Below are positions 37,980 to 49,199 of a stretch of 64,000 bases of DNA, piece after piece. Below the pieces are notes generated by a model, which saw only the letters and a program-made list of their open reading frames with translations, made no database searches and had not been told where the DNA came from. Position 1 is the stretch's first letter, and each line of letters starts with the position of its first letter. The translations under genes were made by a program, and so were the position numbers. This DNA comes from Ziziphus jujuba (taxonomy: Eukaryota; Streptophyta; Magnoliopsida; Rosales; Rhamnaceae), in the NCBI RefSeq assembly GCF_031755915.1, contig NC_083388.1, positions 11,544,501-11,608,500 on the forward strand. Reading direction: 5' to 3'.

Positions 37980-39127
37980 TGATACGAATCTAGATCGACT
38001 TGCTCCTAAACCCGTATTATATTAATCCGGATCACAATTAAGTTCAAATTTTAATGACCATCTTAACCCTTAATCAACTTGTGTTTAGAAATCTTGATAT
38101 ATAATGAAGACGCCACAATAGGTGATAGATGTCCTATTGATAAATCAAACTAAAACACTCACTCTCTAATGGTGTTTTAGGTGTTCAAAGAGAACAAAGA
38201 GAATTCTTCTCACAAATAATTTTCTGTATGATACATAAGCTGCTTTCTCATTGAAAAATAAGCCTTTAAATAGGTTAGAATCAACAAAATAAAACCCTAA
38301 ACAATTAGGTCAAAATCAGCCACTGAGAATAGGAAATTATGCTTGGCTGAATTTCACCTTCCTTTCTTATACTAATTTGTATTAATTTATTCCCTTATTT
38401 TAAATTAGGAATTAATTAGTTTATAATCAAAATAATAAAATTCTAACTTTCCTAAGTTGATTTGTCCAGTAAGTTGATTTGTCCAGCAAATAAACAAATA
38501 AAAACCAAAATAAAAAATAGTTTCCTAAAACAAAAATTCAAACTCAAATTAGAAAATTAGTTGACTAGTTGACAACTAAGCTATCTTTATTCAATCTCCA
38601 GCTAATTTAAGCTCCAAATCAGCTCCAATATACCATGTAGCATGCCAAATAGGATTAATTATGATTCCCATATGTTGTCCCTTGATTGGAATAAGTCAAA
38701 CTTACTTGGACAACAAAAGAAGTCAAAGTCAGCACTAAAGTGGCAATTTCGGCCAAAAAGAAAGGTTATGTGCCAATGAGCTCTTTGATTGCTTTTGGTT
38801 CTACCTTGACATGATTCCATGGCCTCTTGGTGATATCAATTGAGCTCATGAAGAGTTGAACCCATTCCTTACTGCCCGGAGTCCACAAATGCATTAAAAC
38901 AACTATCCGAGTCCATATAGGCCTCCACCACTTGGACGCTTACAACAAACTTTGAATCTTCGGGTATTAACATGCCCTTTTAAGAATTGATAACCCTTTA
39001 TATGAAACTAGGTAGGTTGACCTTAAATCTCTTGGCTTGTGCCCTAGTGATTGGTCGGATTTTCAATTGTATAAGATAAGTACCCCAATGGGTTGTCGGT
39101 TGTATGGGTACAAGTGGATTCTCATCA
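37980..39127 (-). mobile_element. Solo LTR, copy 2 of the 1.1 kb family
   Basis: Runs from TGATACGAATC to TTCTCATCA and aligns throughout with 17242-18374. It lies within the second Copia, whose protease-like and integrase parts are on either side. Flanking pentamers AACTC and GACTT match at only 3 of 5, consistent with age. A 19-bp repeat (AAGTTGATTTGTCCAG) occurs at about 38456-38486. The strand is uncertain. Confidence 0.7.
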
Positions 39128-39310
39128 GACTTCACTGGTCTTATAACCATCACGATGAAATTTTCCCGATTTTCCTACTTTAAGCTTCTTTGTCTTTCAC
39201 TAAGGAGACAACTTTATTTGAACCATTGTAAAGAGTAAGAAACATGGTTATTGGCTACTGAATACACAATCCATTTATCATTGTAATTCTTATTAGACTT
39301 AAAATATTGG

Positions 39311-41077
39311 TGATATTATACCATATTTATTGCTTAATATTTGTTAGTTTGTGTTAATTTGTTATGAAAAAATACTTAATTATTTTATTTTTTAAATCTA
39401 GATGAAGGAAGAAGAATTTTCAGAAAACAACCATGAAAATGGATTTCTTGGGTCAAATTATAGAGGAAACCAAAATTTGAGTTCAAACGGACCAAGCATT
39501 AAGAAGATTTCAAAAAGATTATTTGAAGATTTCATAAAAATTTTATTGAGAATTTCATAGTGGAAGTGGATGTCATATGAATTCTCACGATTTAATGATT
39601 TCAAATATCACATTATGTTCGAATTCTTAGGTGCAAGCAAAAAGATATTATTATTTGAAATTTATAATTTATAAAAGAAAAGATTCTAATTAAATCTCCA
39701 CCATTGGTCAAGAGGGGAAAGCAAGGCAATCCAAGGGCCAAGATTTGGACAAGTGATATAATTGCCTAATTTATCATTAGTGAGGCACATGTCATATCAC
39801 ATACTCCATTAAGGATAAATTAGACTAATTAACAATTTTTTTTTATAAGGAACTAGAGAAAAGGAAAGCTGTGGAGAGTAAATAATATCAAGTTTTCTTT
39901 TTACACATGAAATTCATCCAACCTCTTGATGACTTAAAAATTAAAAAAAAGGTATCTTGTAAGAGTCCCACATTAAAAACAAAGAGAAAAAAAAGGTCTC
40001 CAATTTTCTATATATATAGTCTCCATCTCATTGAAGGATTATATACAGAAGTTTAGAGAGTTTTTTAAGAGCTTTTAGGGGATTTGAATAGATACAAACC
40101 AGATTTTGGAAGTTTTTAAGTTCTCTTAAGGATTTAAGGTTTTAGAATTTTAGAGTTTTATAAGATCAATTGGAGAGCTTGTAGAAGGCATAGACGTGGG
40201 TTTGCTTGGAGAAGAAGGCCACGGCTTAGAAAGCTTTTGGAGGATTTCTTTACTAGTTTTTATTCTTTTTTCTTATCTCTTTAATTGTGAACCTTATTTT
40301 TAATAATTATAGATATTGAATCTATTTTTACCATGAACTAATTTTCATAGTTAGGGTTATAATGTAGTCCCCATTATGAAGGTTTGATTATTTTCATATA
40401 TATTTATGTTAATAAATTATTGGCATGCTTAATGCTTTCATAGGGCGGAAGGAATGAATAATTTTAATAATATTTGAACTTAGAAAAAAATAATATTATG
40501 GATCTACAATGATTTACATTAATGCATAATTAATTGGAAAATATTTATGCCTCATGCCATAATATTTGCTTAAAATATTTATGCCTCATGCCATAATATT
40601 TGCTTAAAATATTTATGCCTCATGCCATAATATTTGCTTAATCTATACTCAATGAATTTGCATAATTTAATTAACAGGCCAAAAGCAATAAATTATTTTA
40701 TGTGAATGTTATCAATTGTGAGTAGAAATTACTTTTGATTAATTTTTTGATTAAGTGTGGTTAACAAAATTACTAGTTAATTAAATTCACATATTTAAAT
40801 AATTAAATTGAAATATTTAATGATGAAATCAAATGCCCTAATGTTCATAATTATTAAATTTTGTCTCTTACTTGAATTGATTTAGTTTTAATTAATTGCT
40901 TTTGTTTCGTTTTAATTCAATTAATTTTCAATTGTCATCATAATTGTTAGTTCAAATATTATCAAAACTTAATTATCTTTAGTACTAAACTCTTATTCTG
41001 TTAGGTATGACAATCTTATTTTTCTATTTTATTACTTAAAATTGATTCGTGTACTTGTGAGTTGATTTTACACATCA
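39311..41077 (+). mobile_element. Probable solo LTR (1.8 kb)
   Basis: Starts TGATATTATACC and ends GATTTTACACATCA, an end form common in plant Gypsy LTRs. A forward TATA box (TCTATATATATAG, about 40005-40017) is followed by CTCCATC and a leader-like stretch, as expected of U3-R. Flanking pentamers ATTGG and ATTCT match at 3 of 5. It separates the Gag and protease-like parts of the second Copia element, which supports insertion. No interior is present. The Gypsy assignment is inference. Confidence 0.55.
40538..40641. repeat. 35-bp tandem repeat, three copies
   Basis: Three near-perfect head-to-tail units built on AAAATATTTATGCCTCATGC and CATAATATTTGCTTA, inside the 39.3-41.1 kb LTR. Confidence 0.9.
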
Positions 41078-41570
41078 ATTCTCTATTAAATAAGCCTAAT
41101 ATAGGGTAATCACTCTTCTAGTGACATTTTTCACTACACTTGAAGTGCTTGGTATTCAACTTTTTCACCGTAGCTAGTTCGGTAACTAATATTGCTCCTT
41201 TCTGCTATTTATTTTTCTTTCCACTTTTAAGATGTCCCTTAGGTTTAGATGAGCTTTCAGCATGATATGCACTTGCTAGCTTCATAAGAGTTTTTTTCAG
41301 CACTCTCAAGCTGGTGCATGGAATTAATAAAAGAAAGCTTCATATGTTCATATTATAGTTTAGTTTGAACTGATTGAAGCTATTAGGTAAAGATTCCAAA
41401 ATCACGTTGATCTGCATCTTTTCATCTAGATTAGCCCCCATCATTTCTGTAAAACCAACGTGCCCCATCATAGTGAGACAAAAACAGTTGCTGTTGGAAA
41501 AATTCCAACTATTTGTTATCTTCTAGGTATGCGGACATGCCACTTCAAACTCGTTTCAATTTAAAGAAAA

Positions 41571-42600
41571 AAAAAGGTATTCACCAAAAAAACCAACTTA
41601 GGCGATTGTATTAGTTACTAGAGAACAAAAATAAGCAATAAGGTTTAATTGCCTTAATAATTAAAGAACTTTAAACATATAAAATTTCAACTGAGAGCAA
41701 CTAAAAACAATTGACTAATTAAAGTAAATTCTAATAAGAATAAACTAAATAGTCTAGAGTCTTGTTGTTGTATGTAGATGGGTAGAGGGAGAGATCCTTT
41801 CAAATGTTGGTGAAGCTTGAAAATATAAATGAGAAACTTTCAAAATGCTTGATTGTGTTTCCAATATGAGACTTTTTCTCCTTGTGTTTCTTTCATAAAT
41901 CCCATTTATACTTGTGAAGATTCAAAGTTTTTCCACTTCTAAACCATTTGGTACAATGCATTCTTCTCCAATATAACCATTTTTCGCCAATAATTAAAAT
42001 AATATTTATATAATCAAATATTAAATTGATAAAATTCTAAATTAATTTATGGTCCAAGCACTTAATTCAATCATATAAGAGTATATTAATGCCCTTATTG
42101 CTACTTGTTTAGTAGTACTGCTTCTCATCTAGTAATATTACTAATTTTTGAAAACATCTTGTCTATAACCTTGATAATTTTTTATGTACCTATTAAGTTG
42201 GATATTTGCTTTTGCAGATGACTACTAACTCCAGTGAGAATATAGTATCGAAATGTAATATTAGTCCGTTGCTAATCTACATATTTTGGCTTAGTTTCCT
42301 TAGATGGATTAACAGCAAGTTCTTGGAGCTTTGGAGTTGTTAGGATAAACTTGATTCTCTCATACTCAAGGTCCATCCATAGGATTTTAACACAACATTA
42401 TAGCTAAGGGATTTAAGTTTGACATTTTTTGAAATTAAAAAAAAAAATGCACATATATTAACACATACTCTTCACAACAAATATATAAATATTTAAATCT
42501 CTTAAGTATTTATTATTTATATTTATGTAAAAATAATTCCGTTTCCACTATAAACCTTACATTGTACAAGATATTTGTAATTAACTAAAATTTGAACATG
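41571..42600. other. Gene-free stretch between Copia and LINE remnants
   Basis: AT-rich with no coding signal. It may include the lost 5' end of the second Copia element, but I find no LTR pair or primer-binding site. Confidence 0.5.
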
Positions 42601-42602
42601 AT

Positions 42603-44384
42603 ATGTATAACATCCTACTATGTGAAAGGGTGTTTTTGCTTTTCATTTATTTGGGTATTCCTCTTTTTAAAGGGAGGCCTAAGGTTGAATATTTTCACTG
42701 TCTTGTGGATAAGATTGTTCACAATCTTTCTAGTTGTTATGGTAAGTTATTATTTATTGCTGGTAGAATTTGTTTGGTTAATTCGGTTATTGTTCTAATG
42801 TTAAACCATTCTTTTGTTGTTTCTAAATGGCTGAGGAGTATTCTTAATGTTGTTAATAATTCCATCTAGAATTGTGTTTGGTCTAGTTTGGTTACTACTA
42901 AAAAACTTGTTTCTATTGCTTGGGCTGATTGTTGTCATCCTATTAAACCTGGGGGTGTTGGTGTTCATGATTTATTGTTGCAAAATTCTACTTTACTATG
43001 TAAGTTTTTATTTTGGAGGTTTATTAAAAGCACTTCTCCTATCTTTTACTTTCTTAAAGAGAAATTTGGTTAAAGTTGTTAAATGGTAATAGATTTGTTA
43101 TTGGCTTTTCCATTTGGCCTTTGTTGTGTGCTTGTTATGATGAAATTATGTTTCATAGCTAGTGGGTTGTTGTTTCTAATTCTTCTATATATTCTTTCCT
43201 TGATAATTGAGTTAGCATTCCTCCTGTTGATATGGTGAACCATTCAAATTATGCTTGGCATCCGTGAGACTTAGTTTCTGATTATATTTTAGATGATTGG
43301 CAATTTTTTGATATCGACTATTTCGGATAAGCTTTTTTGGAATGGTTTAGTTTCATGTATTCTTACTTGCAAAGATTATTATATTTCTCTTTCTAGACCT
43401 ATTTCACCGGTTCCTTGTCGTAAGTTTATTTGGGCAAAGCTTATTCTTCCAGCTTAATATGTTTTTTGTTACAAAATGTTTCTTATTCGTTTGCCGTTAT
43501 ATAATTGTTTGATCCATGAGGGTTGTCATCTTCTTTTTTGTTGTTCTATGTTGTAAGGCTAGCTAAGATTTAATTCATTTATTTGTGCATTGTGATTTTA
43601 TTAGACATGTGTGTGCATTTTGATTTTACTAGACATGTGTAGGATGTTATTGGATTTGCTTTTGGTCCTTAGTTTGGTTCTTTATTGGAGTTCTTTGAAG
43701 TTCATATGGATTTGAAATTTAGCTCTCAATTGCAATGTCTTTGGACTTCGGCTATTGTTTCTGGTTTCTTACTCCTTGGTATGCTTGTAACTTAATTTAT
43801 TTTAAAGGTGCTTCTATTACTTTTTTGGGATCTCTTTCTTTTGTTTGGAAGGTGGTTAAAGAAGCGACTACTTTTAATATTTAATTATATTTCTAATTTG
43901 TTTGTTTTAAGGAACTTGGGTGTTAAAGGCTCTCCTGCTAGTGTGCCTAGAATGATTTCTATAAATTGGTTGGCTCATAAATCTAGACAGATAAAGTTAA
44001 GCACAAATGGTGCAACTATGGTTTGTCCTAATCCAGCTAGTTGTGGAGCGGTTTTTCGAACTTCTGGAGGCTTTATTAAAGGATGCTTTTTTGCTCCTTT
44101 GGGAAATCTTAAAGCTCTTGAAGCTAAACTTTTGGCTGTCATTAAAGCTATGGAATTTTCCAAGAGATTCAATTGGAATATAATTTGGCCTAAGTATGAT
44201 TCTTCTTTCTTAGTGCAACTGCTTCTAAATTTCCTTGGAATCTTTTTACTACTTGGACAATTGCTTTGGATGTCATTTCAAAAATTCATTTTAAGGTGTC
44301 TCATATTTTTTAGAAAGGGAAATATGGTTGCTGATGTTCTCTCTAATTTAGCATCATCGATGCTGAATCGGCGATTTAGCTTCT
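42603..44384 (+). pseudogene. L1-type LINE remnant: reverse transcriptase end, zf-RVT, RNase H
   Basis: The frame at 42603-42869 shows YLGIPLFKGRPKVEYF and LLFIAGRICLVNSVIV, and 42888-43073 shows AWADCCHPIKPGGVGVHDLL, the C-terminal part of plant non-LTR reverse transcriptases. At about 43390-43560 comes a zf-RVT-like segment (FIWAKLILPA, then IRLPLYNCLIHEGCHLL). At about 43985-44384 comes an RNase H domain (LSTNGATMVCPNPASCGAVF; LEAKLLAVIKAMEFSKRF; MVADVLSNLASS). The first catalytic Asp of RNase H reads Asn here (TNGA for the usual TDGA). Many stops separate the parts. The endonuclease and the YADD catalytic core are absent (5' truncated), as is usual for old LINE copies. Confidence 0.85.
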
Positions 44385-44585
44385 AAATCTTCCTAAAGAC
44401 TGTTGTATTGCTCATGCTAATGATGTTTGTGGAGATAGAAATTTTTGTTTTTGTAAATTTTTTTTGTGGATTGTTGGTTGAGTTTTATTAGATTTTCTTT
44501 TTATGTAGGCTGATATTCTTTTTCTTCTAGAAGGTATTCCCCTTGGAGAGGTTTTATTTAGGCCAATGGGTGGTTTGTTTTCTTT

Positions 44586-44869
44586 CTTTTTTTTTTTTTT
44601 TTTTTGGTAAATAAAAAATGGGCCTCTTGGTGAGTATCCTCGACTCAGGCTTTAGAGAACTATGGGCCGTTAGCACTGTGTCTTAATGGCCATGCAAAAG
44701 TCCACAGACTATCCAGCTTACCACCACCTGACTGTCCTATCGCTCTCTCCCACAGTGTTCAATATGTGAAACTCACACCAAGGTTCAAATAGGGCTTGCC
44801 AGGAATCGAACCCACAACTCCTTCAAACAGATGTGATGGGTTCATCAGCTTCCTACCACCTTGGGTGTG
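44586..44869 (-). mobile_element. tRNA-derived SINE with target duplications
   Basis: On the reverse strand the unit starts near GGTGGTAGGAAGCTGATGAA, has a polymerase III B-box GGGTTCGATTCCT (44801-44813 on the forward strand), and ends in an A-rich tail seen as poly-T at 44587-44605. A 14-bp direct repeat GGTTTGTTTTCTTT flanks it at 44572-44585 and 44870-44883. Length is about 284 bp. It lies just past the RNase H end of the LINE remnant. Pol III origin is inferred from the B-box; the A-box is less clear. Confidence 0.82.
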
Positions 44870-45049
44870 GGTTTGTTTTCTTTTTGTTTCCTTTCACCAT
44901 GTTTTGGTGACGGATGTATCTGTGTTTCTTAACCCTTTGTTGTATTTTTTCTTTATTTTATTTAATATATTGGTTCGCTTGGTTCAGGTGTTTTAGAAGG
45001 GTGCCAACCTAGTTGGAATGATTTTGTTTCCTAATTCTAGCTAACCTAC

Positions 45050-45235
45050 ATTATTATTGTTCTTATTATTATTGTTCTTATTATTAATAATATTAAAGGT
45101 AGAAGTGGTAGTAATAATAGTAGTAATGGTAGTGACAGTAGTGGTAGTAGGAATAGTATTGGTACCAATGGTTGTATTAGTAGTAGTTGTTGTAGTGGTA
45201 TTCATAGTAGCAACAGCAGTAGCAGTTAAACTACA
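45050..45235. repeat. Degenerate trinucleotide repeat (ATT)n / (GTA)n
   Basis: Imperfect TTATTATTG followed by AGTAGTAATGG/GTAGTAGG units. The Val-rich open frame over it is a repeat artefact. Confidence 0.85.
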
Positions 45236-45649
45236 TTACTAGTATCGTATAGAAAATAGTGATTTTAATTACCCCGGGTTATTTCTAACAAGCACACAAA
45301 ATATTGTTATTAAACCTGACAAAGAAGGAAGCAACAATCTGTCATTAAACATGATTAAGAGCTAATTAAAAAAGCAATCAAAAAGCAAATTTTTTTTTTT
45401 TTTATCATATACAATAATTACCCTTTATGTTTATAATAATTCACCTTATTTCCATTTTAGTATCTTATATTCATGATCTCTCAAATATAGACAACTGAAC
45501 CTAATTCACCTGGACAAATGAAAGCGCAATTTGTGCCAACAAGAGATAAAGTTTTTATTATTATTTTATTACTATTATTATTTTGTGTGAAGTGAACAGT
45601 TAACTCTGCCTGCTAATCGAAGTTATTGCAAAAATCAATGTCTATTCAT

Positions 45650-46500
45650 CTTTTTATTCAAGTCATGTCTGTTTGGCAGTCTATTGCCCTTATAATGCTA
45701 TAATATTACCTGGGAACGATTTTTTTGTATTTTTCAATACGATTTTCGCTTACATGATATAGAACTTCTTCTTCTTCTTTATTAGTTTTTCATTATTTTT
45801 ATTTTCCTTCTATTTTATGCATGAGCAAGATATTTTTAGATGGACTGGTAGTTCTAAAAGCTCATTAAATAACGGAAATTCAACTCGATACATTATTTTA
45901 GGATTATTTACGTATATAGCAGGAAAGCATATCAATGTCTGCACTTTCTGTCACACTCACGGTCATGGAAAACTAACTCAGGGTTTGATGAGCAAAAACG
46001 TGTTGTATGGAAATTGATTATGACTGCATATAGATTACGCGTAAATTTTGTTTTTTCGTTTTTGTTTGTTAGTCAGTTTTTTTTTTTTTTTTTGGTTCCC
46101 GAATTTTATGTAAATTGTAATTAATGCGAGGTGGAATTTTGTACCTTTCTATGACTGAGATCACGATAAGCTAGTTATAAAAATGTCTCATTAACTATGA
46201 TCAAGAAATCCTTCCAAAATATATATATATATATATATGATCAAGAAATAATTAAAAAAAATAATGAAGAGAATTCTAGTTAGTGCAAGTTTAGAAGATG
46301 AACATAAAGGCAAATTAGTGATCCAAGACAAAACTTGAATGATCCTTGAATCCTTATTTGAAATTGATCTATCATGGTCAATATTTCAATTATTTTGGAA
46401 TGCTCCACATTATTGAAAATCCCACGATATTAGTAAATTATTTTATTTCTACGTAAGTCCTGTTTAATTTACGAAATTGAATTAAACTTTTTTTAATCTT
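45650..46500. repeat. Duplicated flank segments a and b without the LTR (empty site)
   Basis: This carries the homologs of 9640-10100 and 16476-17030 joined directly, with GGAAATTGATTATGAC at about 46010-46025 where the other locus has its LTR insertion. It therefore shows the pre-insertion state. A (TA)n run at 46221-46239 and a poly-T run near 46080 are local additions. The small gene paralog follows about 1.1 kb downstream, matching the order at the other locus. Confidence 0.75.
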
Positions 46501-46902
46501 TGTTGATCAATTCACCTTTGTTACATTGATCTATGAATGGTCAAAATCTCAATTATTTTGGAATGCTCTTCATTGTTGAAATCCCCCAGGATTAGAAGTT
46601 ATTTCATTTTGGTTTAAGGCGTTGTTTAATTTATGAAATTGGATTAGATTTTTGAATTTGGTCAATTCAAATTAGGCTATTTTTGAAATACCCAATTAAA
46701 ATTAGACTTCAATTTTATCAAATTGACAGGATTTTTATTTTCTCTTCACAACTTGCATGTTTGTCTTCGCTACTAAATGACAAGACCAATGGAATGATAT
46801 TATTATACGTACAAGAATTTACAAGTACCTAAATCTGTCACAGAACAAAATTTCAAAAAAATTGAAGATGAAGTTGGTGCACCTTCAAAAGATGACAAAG
46901 GG

Positions 46903-47052
46903 CAAGGAAAGAACTAACTTCAAAGTCGTATGACTTATAGGGATATGCATATATACTCTACAATTTTAATTTTTCTTTGTCAAGGAAAGAACTAACTTCA
47001 AACTCGTATGACTTATAGGGATATGCATATATACTCTACAATTTTAATTTTT
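46903..47052. repeat. 78-bp tandem duplication
   Basis: Two adjacent copies starting at 46903 and 46981, each beginning CAAGGAAAGAACTAACTTCA and ending CTCTACAATTTTAATTTTT, with one clear substitution. Confidence 0.93.
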
Positions 47053-47627
47053 AAATTTTGATATTTTGAGGTGATCATGTATAGCTTGTTAATTTGCCAA
47101 TTTTATAAGACATAAGTTTCATTAATTTGAAGTGACCATTTTGGAAATTTCTTGAAGTGGAAAATTCTAACAGAGCAAAAAAGCAAAATTGATTAAAGTA
47201 TCTGATTTTTGCTATAGAGTATAGTCCATGATTGGGTCGCAGTGGCAGCTCAAGGGCAGAGCAAGCCACAACCCACAACGCACGCTATGTTAAAAGGAAC
47301 CGAAAAAAAAAATAAAAATAAAAAAAATAAAAAGACATTATAGTCCCTGATTGACTCAAATTTCACAAAATAACTATTTAATTATATTTCACTTGGTGAT
47401 AAGACTAGCAGAGACATCAAATTACAGGTGGCCAGTTTTCAAAGCTTCCTTCTTAGAAACCCTGATTTTTATTTTTTTTATTTATTATTTTTCTCCATCA
47501 GACACAAAATCCTGAAATTCACAATCTTGAAGATTGATATTTGTCAGCTAAGCTCAAATTGGGCATATAGATATATAAAGACAGAGGGGTGTCATAGCTG
47601 GGGTAGGGGGAGTTAGAGCCATCATTT

Positions 47628-47789
47628 TCAATTGCGATTCTGCAATTTCACTCTTCGTCTTCCAGCCATTAGGACCACTAACATAACATGAAGTAACTCT
47701 CTGATAATCCTGATCTTGATCAACCCTCTTTTGGGAGGAAGACCCACCGGCTTCATCTTTTGCTTGAATTCAAAAACCCAGTTCTCCAT
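47628..47789 (-). CDS. Small paralog with PPKRGxIKI motif
   Basis: A 53-residue protein begins at ATG 47789 (MENWVFEFKQKMKPVGLPPK) and continues RGLIKIRIIRELL, then a hydrophobic stretch (VMLVVLMAG) and a basic tail (RRRVKLQNRN), ending at TGA 47628. It aligns with the 21241-21465 protein at MEN, FKQ, LPPKRG, IKI and EL, which supports both starts. It lacks the poly-Ser and acidic tail of that protein, so either the tail diverged by frameshift or this copy is decaying. A TATA box lies about 145 bp upstream with a purine/CT-rich leader. The longer open frame on the same strand (47753-48013) runs through that promoter and leader and is probably not coding. Function unknown. Confidence 0.62.
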   Translation of the reverse strand: MENWVFEFKQKMKPVGLPPKRGLIKIRIIRELLHVMLVVLMAGRRRVKLQNRN

Positions 47790-47929
47790 TTCTCTGAGCT
47801 GGATGTCGAAGATTGCGAAGAATCAGAGGGGAAAAGCAGAAAAAAATTGTTAGGCTCAGAGATTGGGTTTGGGAGCCTTGTTTTGAAAAGAACGAAGAGA
47901 GGGAAGAACCAAGCAGTGGTTGGAGGAGG

Positions 47930-47938
47930 ATTTATAGA
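47930..47938 (-). promoter_or_regulatory. TATA box of the small paralog
   Basis: The reverse strand reads CTCTATAAATCC about 145 bp before the ATG at 47789, at a spacing similar to that of its paralog. A start about 30 bp downstream would give a leader of roughly 115 nt. Confidence 0.55.
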
Positions 47939-48019
47939 GACGCAGTTTTTACAGTTGGGGAAATTTCTATGCAAGTGGCATTGTGGAAAATGAGGCCCAG
48001 TGGGCTCCCACAAACCAAT

Positions 48020-48430
48020 GTGCCACGCAATCTGGTTATTATCGGCGGAAAATAATAATAGAATAAAATAAAATAGGTTTCCATTAATGGGTCCTCACAA
48101 GTGAAGGTAGCATTTTGTGAAATTGCAATTTTGGTTGACTTGGTATGCAAGCGTTGCCTGGTGCCATTGATTGTTATCTTCAACCATCAATCATATTTAA
48201 ATGATTATTCTAATCCAAACAAAATCTCCCCTGACATCTCTGTTTCTTAGAGTTGGTTTATGTTTTTGTTTCACTCCTAAATTTTATATGGCTTTTGGCA
48301 TCAACATACATGTAGTTCTTAACATTTTTACGCTTTATTCCATGCAATATCAAATTGGAATAAACATCTTAAGTTTGTAAATGATGCGATATTAATTTAA
48401 ATCTTTGACATTGTAACTTTTTAGCTGTCA

Positions 48431-48461
<31 letters not shown>

Positions 48462-49190
48462 GTAAACAGATTTCCCTTCCCTAAGGAGGGTATGATTTGA
48501 ATAAAAATTTTGTTATGGTTAATACAATCTGAAGGTTTTTTTTTTATTATTTTTTTATTTTTTATATTTAGTGTACTTTTATGGTATATTGGTACCAATT
48601 TGACATTGCAAAGTGCAAATATTGAAACCACAAAAGTCTTAGTGCAAAAAGCCAAACATTTTTTTTTTTTTGTTAATGATGAAAAATGAAAGTAATTTTA
48701 ACTAAACTTTAAATACATTTCACTCCTGAACCATATTTTGCCACCCATTGTTAAAAAATAAAAAAATAAAAAAAAGTTATTTTATTTTATGTTTTCGGAC
48801 CAGGTAAAACAAAAGCCTAAGAATCTAACGAGAGGAATCTTGCAAAAAAAATAAAATAAAATAGAATAAAAACAAAACAAATTAAACACTGAAACTTTAG
48901 AGGTAAAAAACCCGCGTTACTATCAGAGCCAAGAACTTGTCTAAATCCACATAAAAGCTCTGTCAAAAAAATGTAGGCATGTATGAGCAATTTTATTTTA
49001 AAATGCTCTGAGAGTTCAATTAGCTGATTATTAAATAATTTATTTTAATTATTGCAAAAAAATGTTTATTTTAATATATTTGCATAAATAGCTGAAAAGC
49101 ACATTAGTGTTTACATGTATAGTTTTGTCTCTCATCTATTATCTCCTCAATTTAAATGGTTGGCCATAAACTTTATTAAAATTAACCTAA
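48020..49190. other. Gene-free stretch; weak third copy of segment a
   Basis: AT-rich with (TA)n at 48432-48454 and poly-T near 48535 and 48660. About 48970-49130 resembles segment a (ATTAAATAAnnnA..., then ATAGCnGnAAAGCACATnA and GTGTTTACA), suggesting a third diverged flank copy. Confidence 0.45.
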
Positions 49191-49199
49191 AATATATTG

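Larger units (their letters stand above)
34164..41570 (-). pseudogene. Second Copia gag-pol remnant, split by two solo LTRs
   Basis: Read from the right: a Gag part at about 41080-41570 (NVILESLPNSFNQFKLNY, then a basic KPKGHLKSGKK stretch), then a protease-like WIVYSVANNH at about 39240-39310. Next come GAG-pre-integrase and the integrase start at 37358-37864 (NLRLRHINYNRIISLVKS; CETCLGGK; FIDNDSRYGYIYLMHHKSE), reverse transcriptase pieces at about 35700-36700, and RNase H at 35317-35511 (YSSRSLKALGYIDSNVQVDM; TKIEYVAAS). Stops and shifts are frequent. Two unrelated LTRs (37980-39127 and 39311-41077) are inserted between Gag and integrase parts, so the pieces join only after both are subtracted. 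The integrase-side Gag zinc knuckle was not found. A 25-bp repeat at about 34889 and 34998 lies beyond RNase H. Confidence 0.82.

Noticed and set aside
45057..45242. Val-rich hydrophobic frame resembling a membrane segment
   Set aside because: Produced by degenerate GTA/GTT trinucleotide repeats.
47753..48013. 86-codon reverse-strand frame starting MWEPTGPHFP
   Set aside because: It runs across the TATA box and leader of the 53-residue paralog, which is supported by similarity to the 21.4 kb gene; this frame has no such support.
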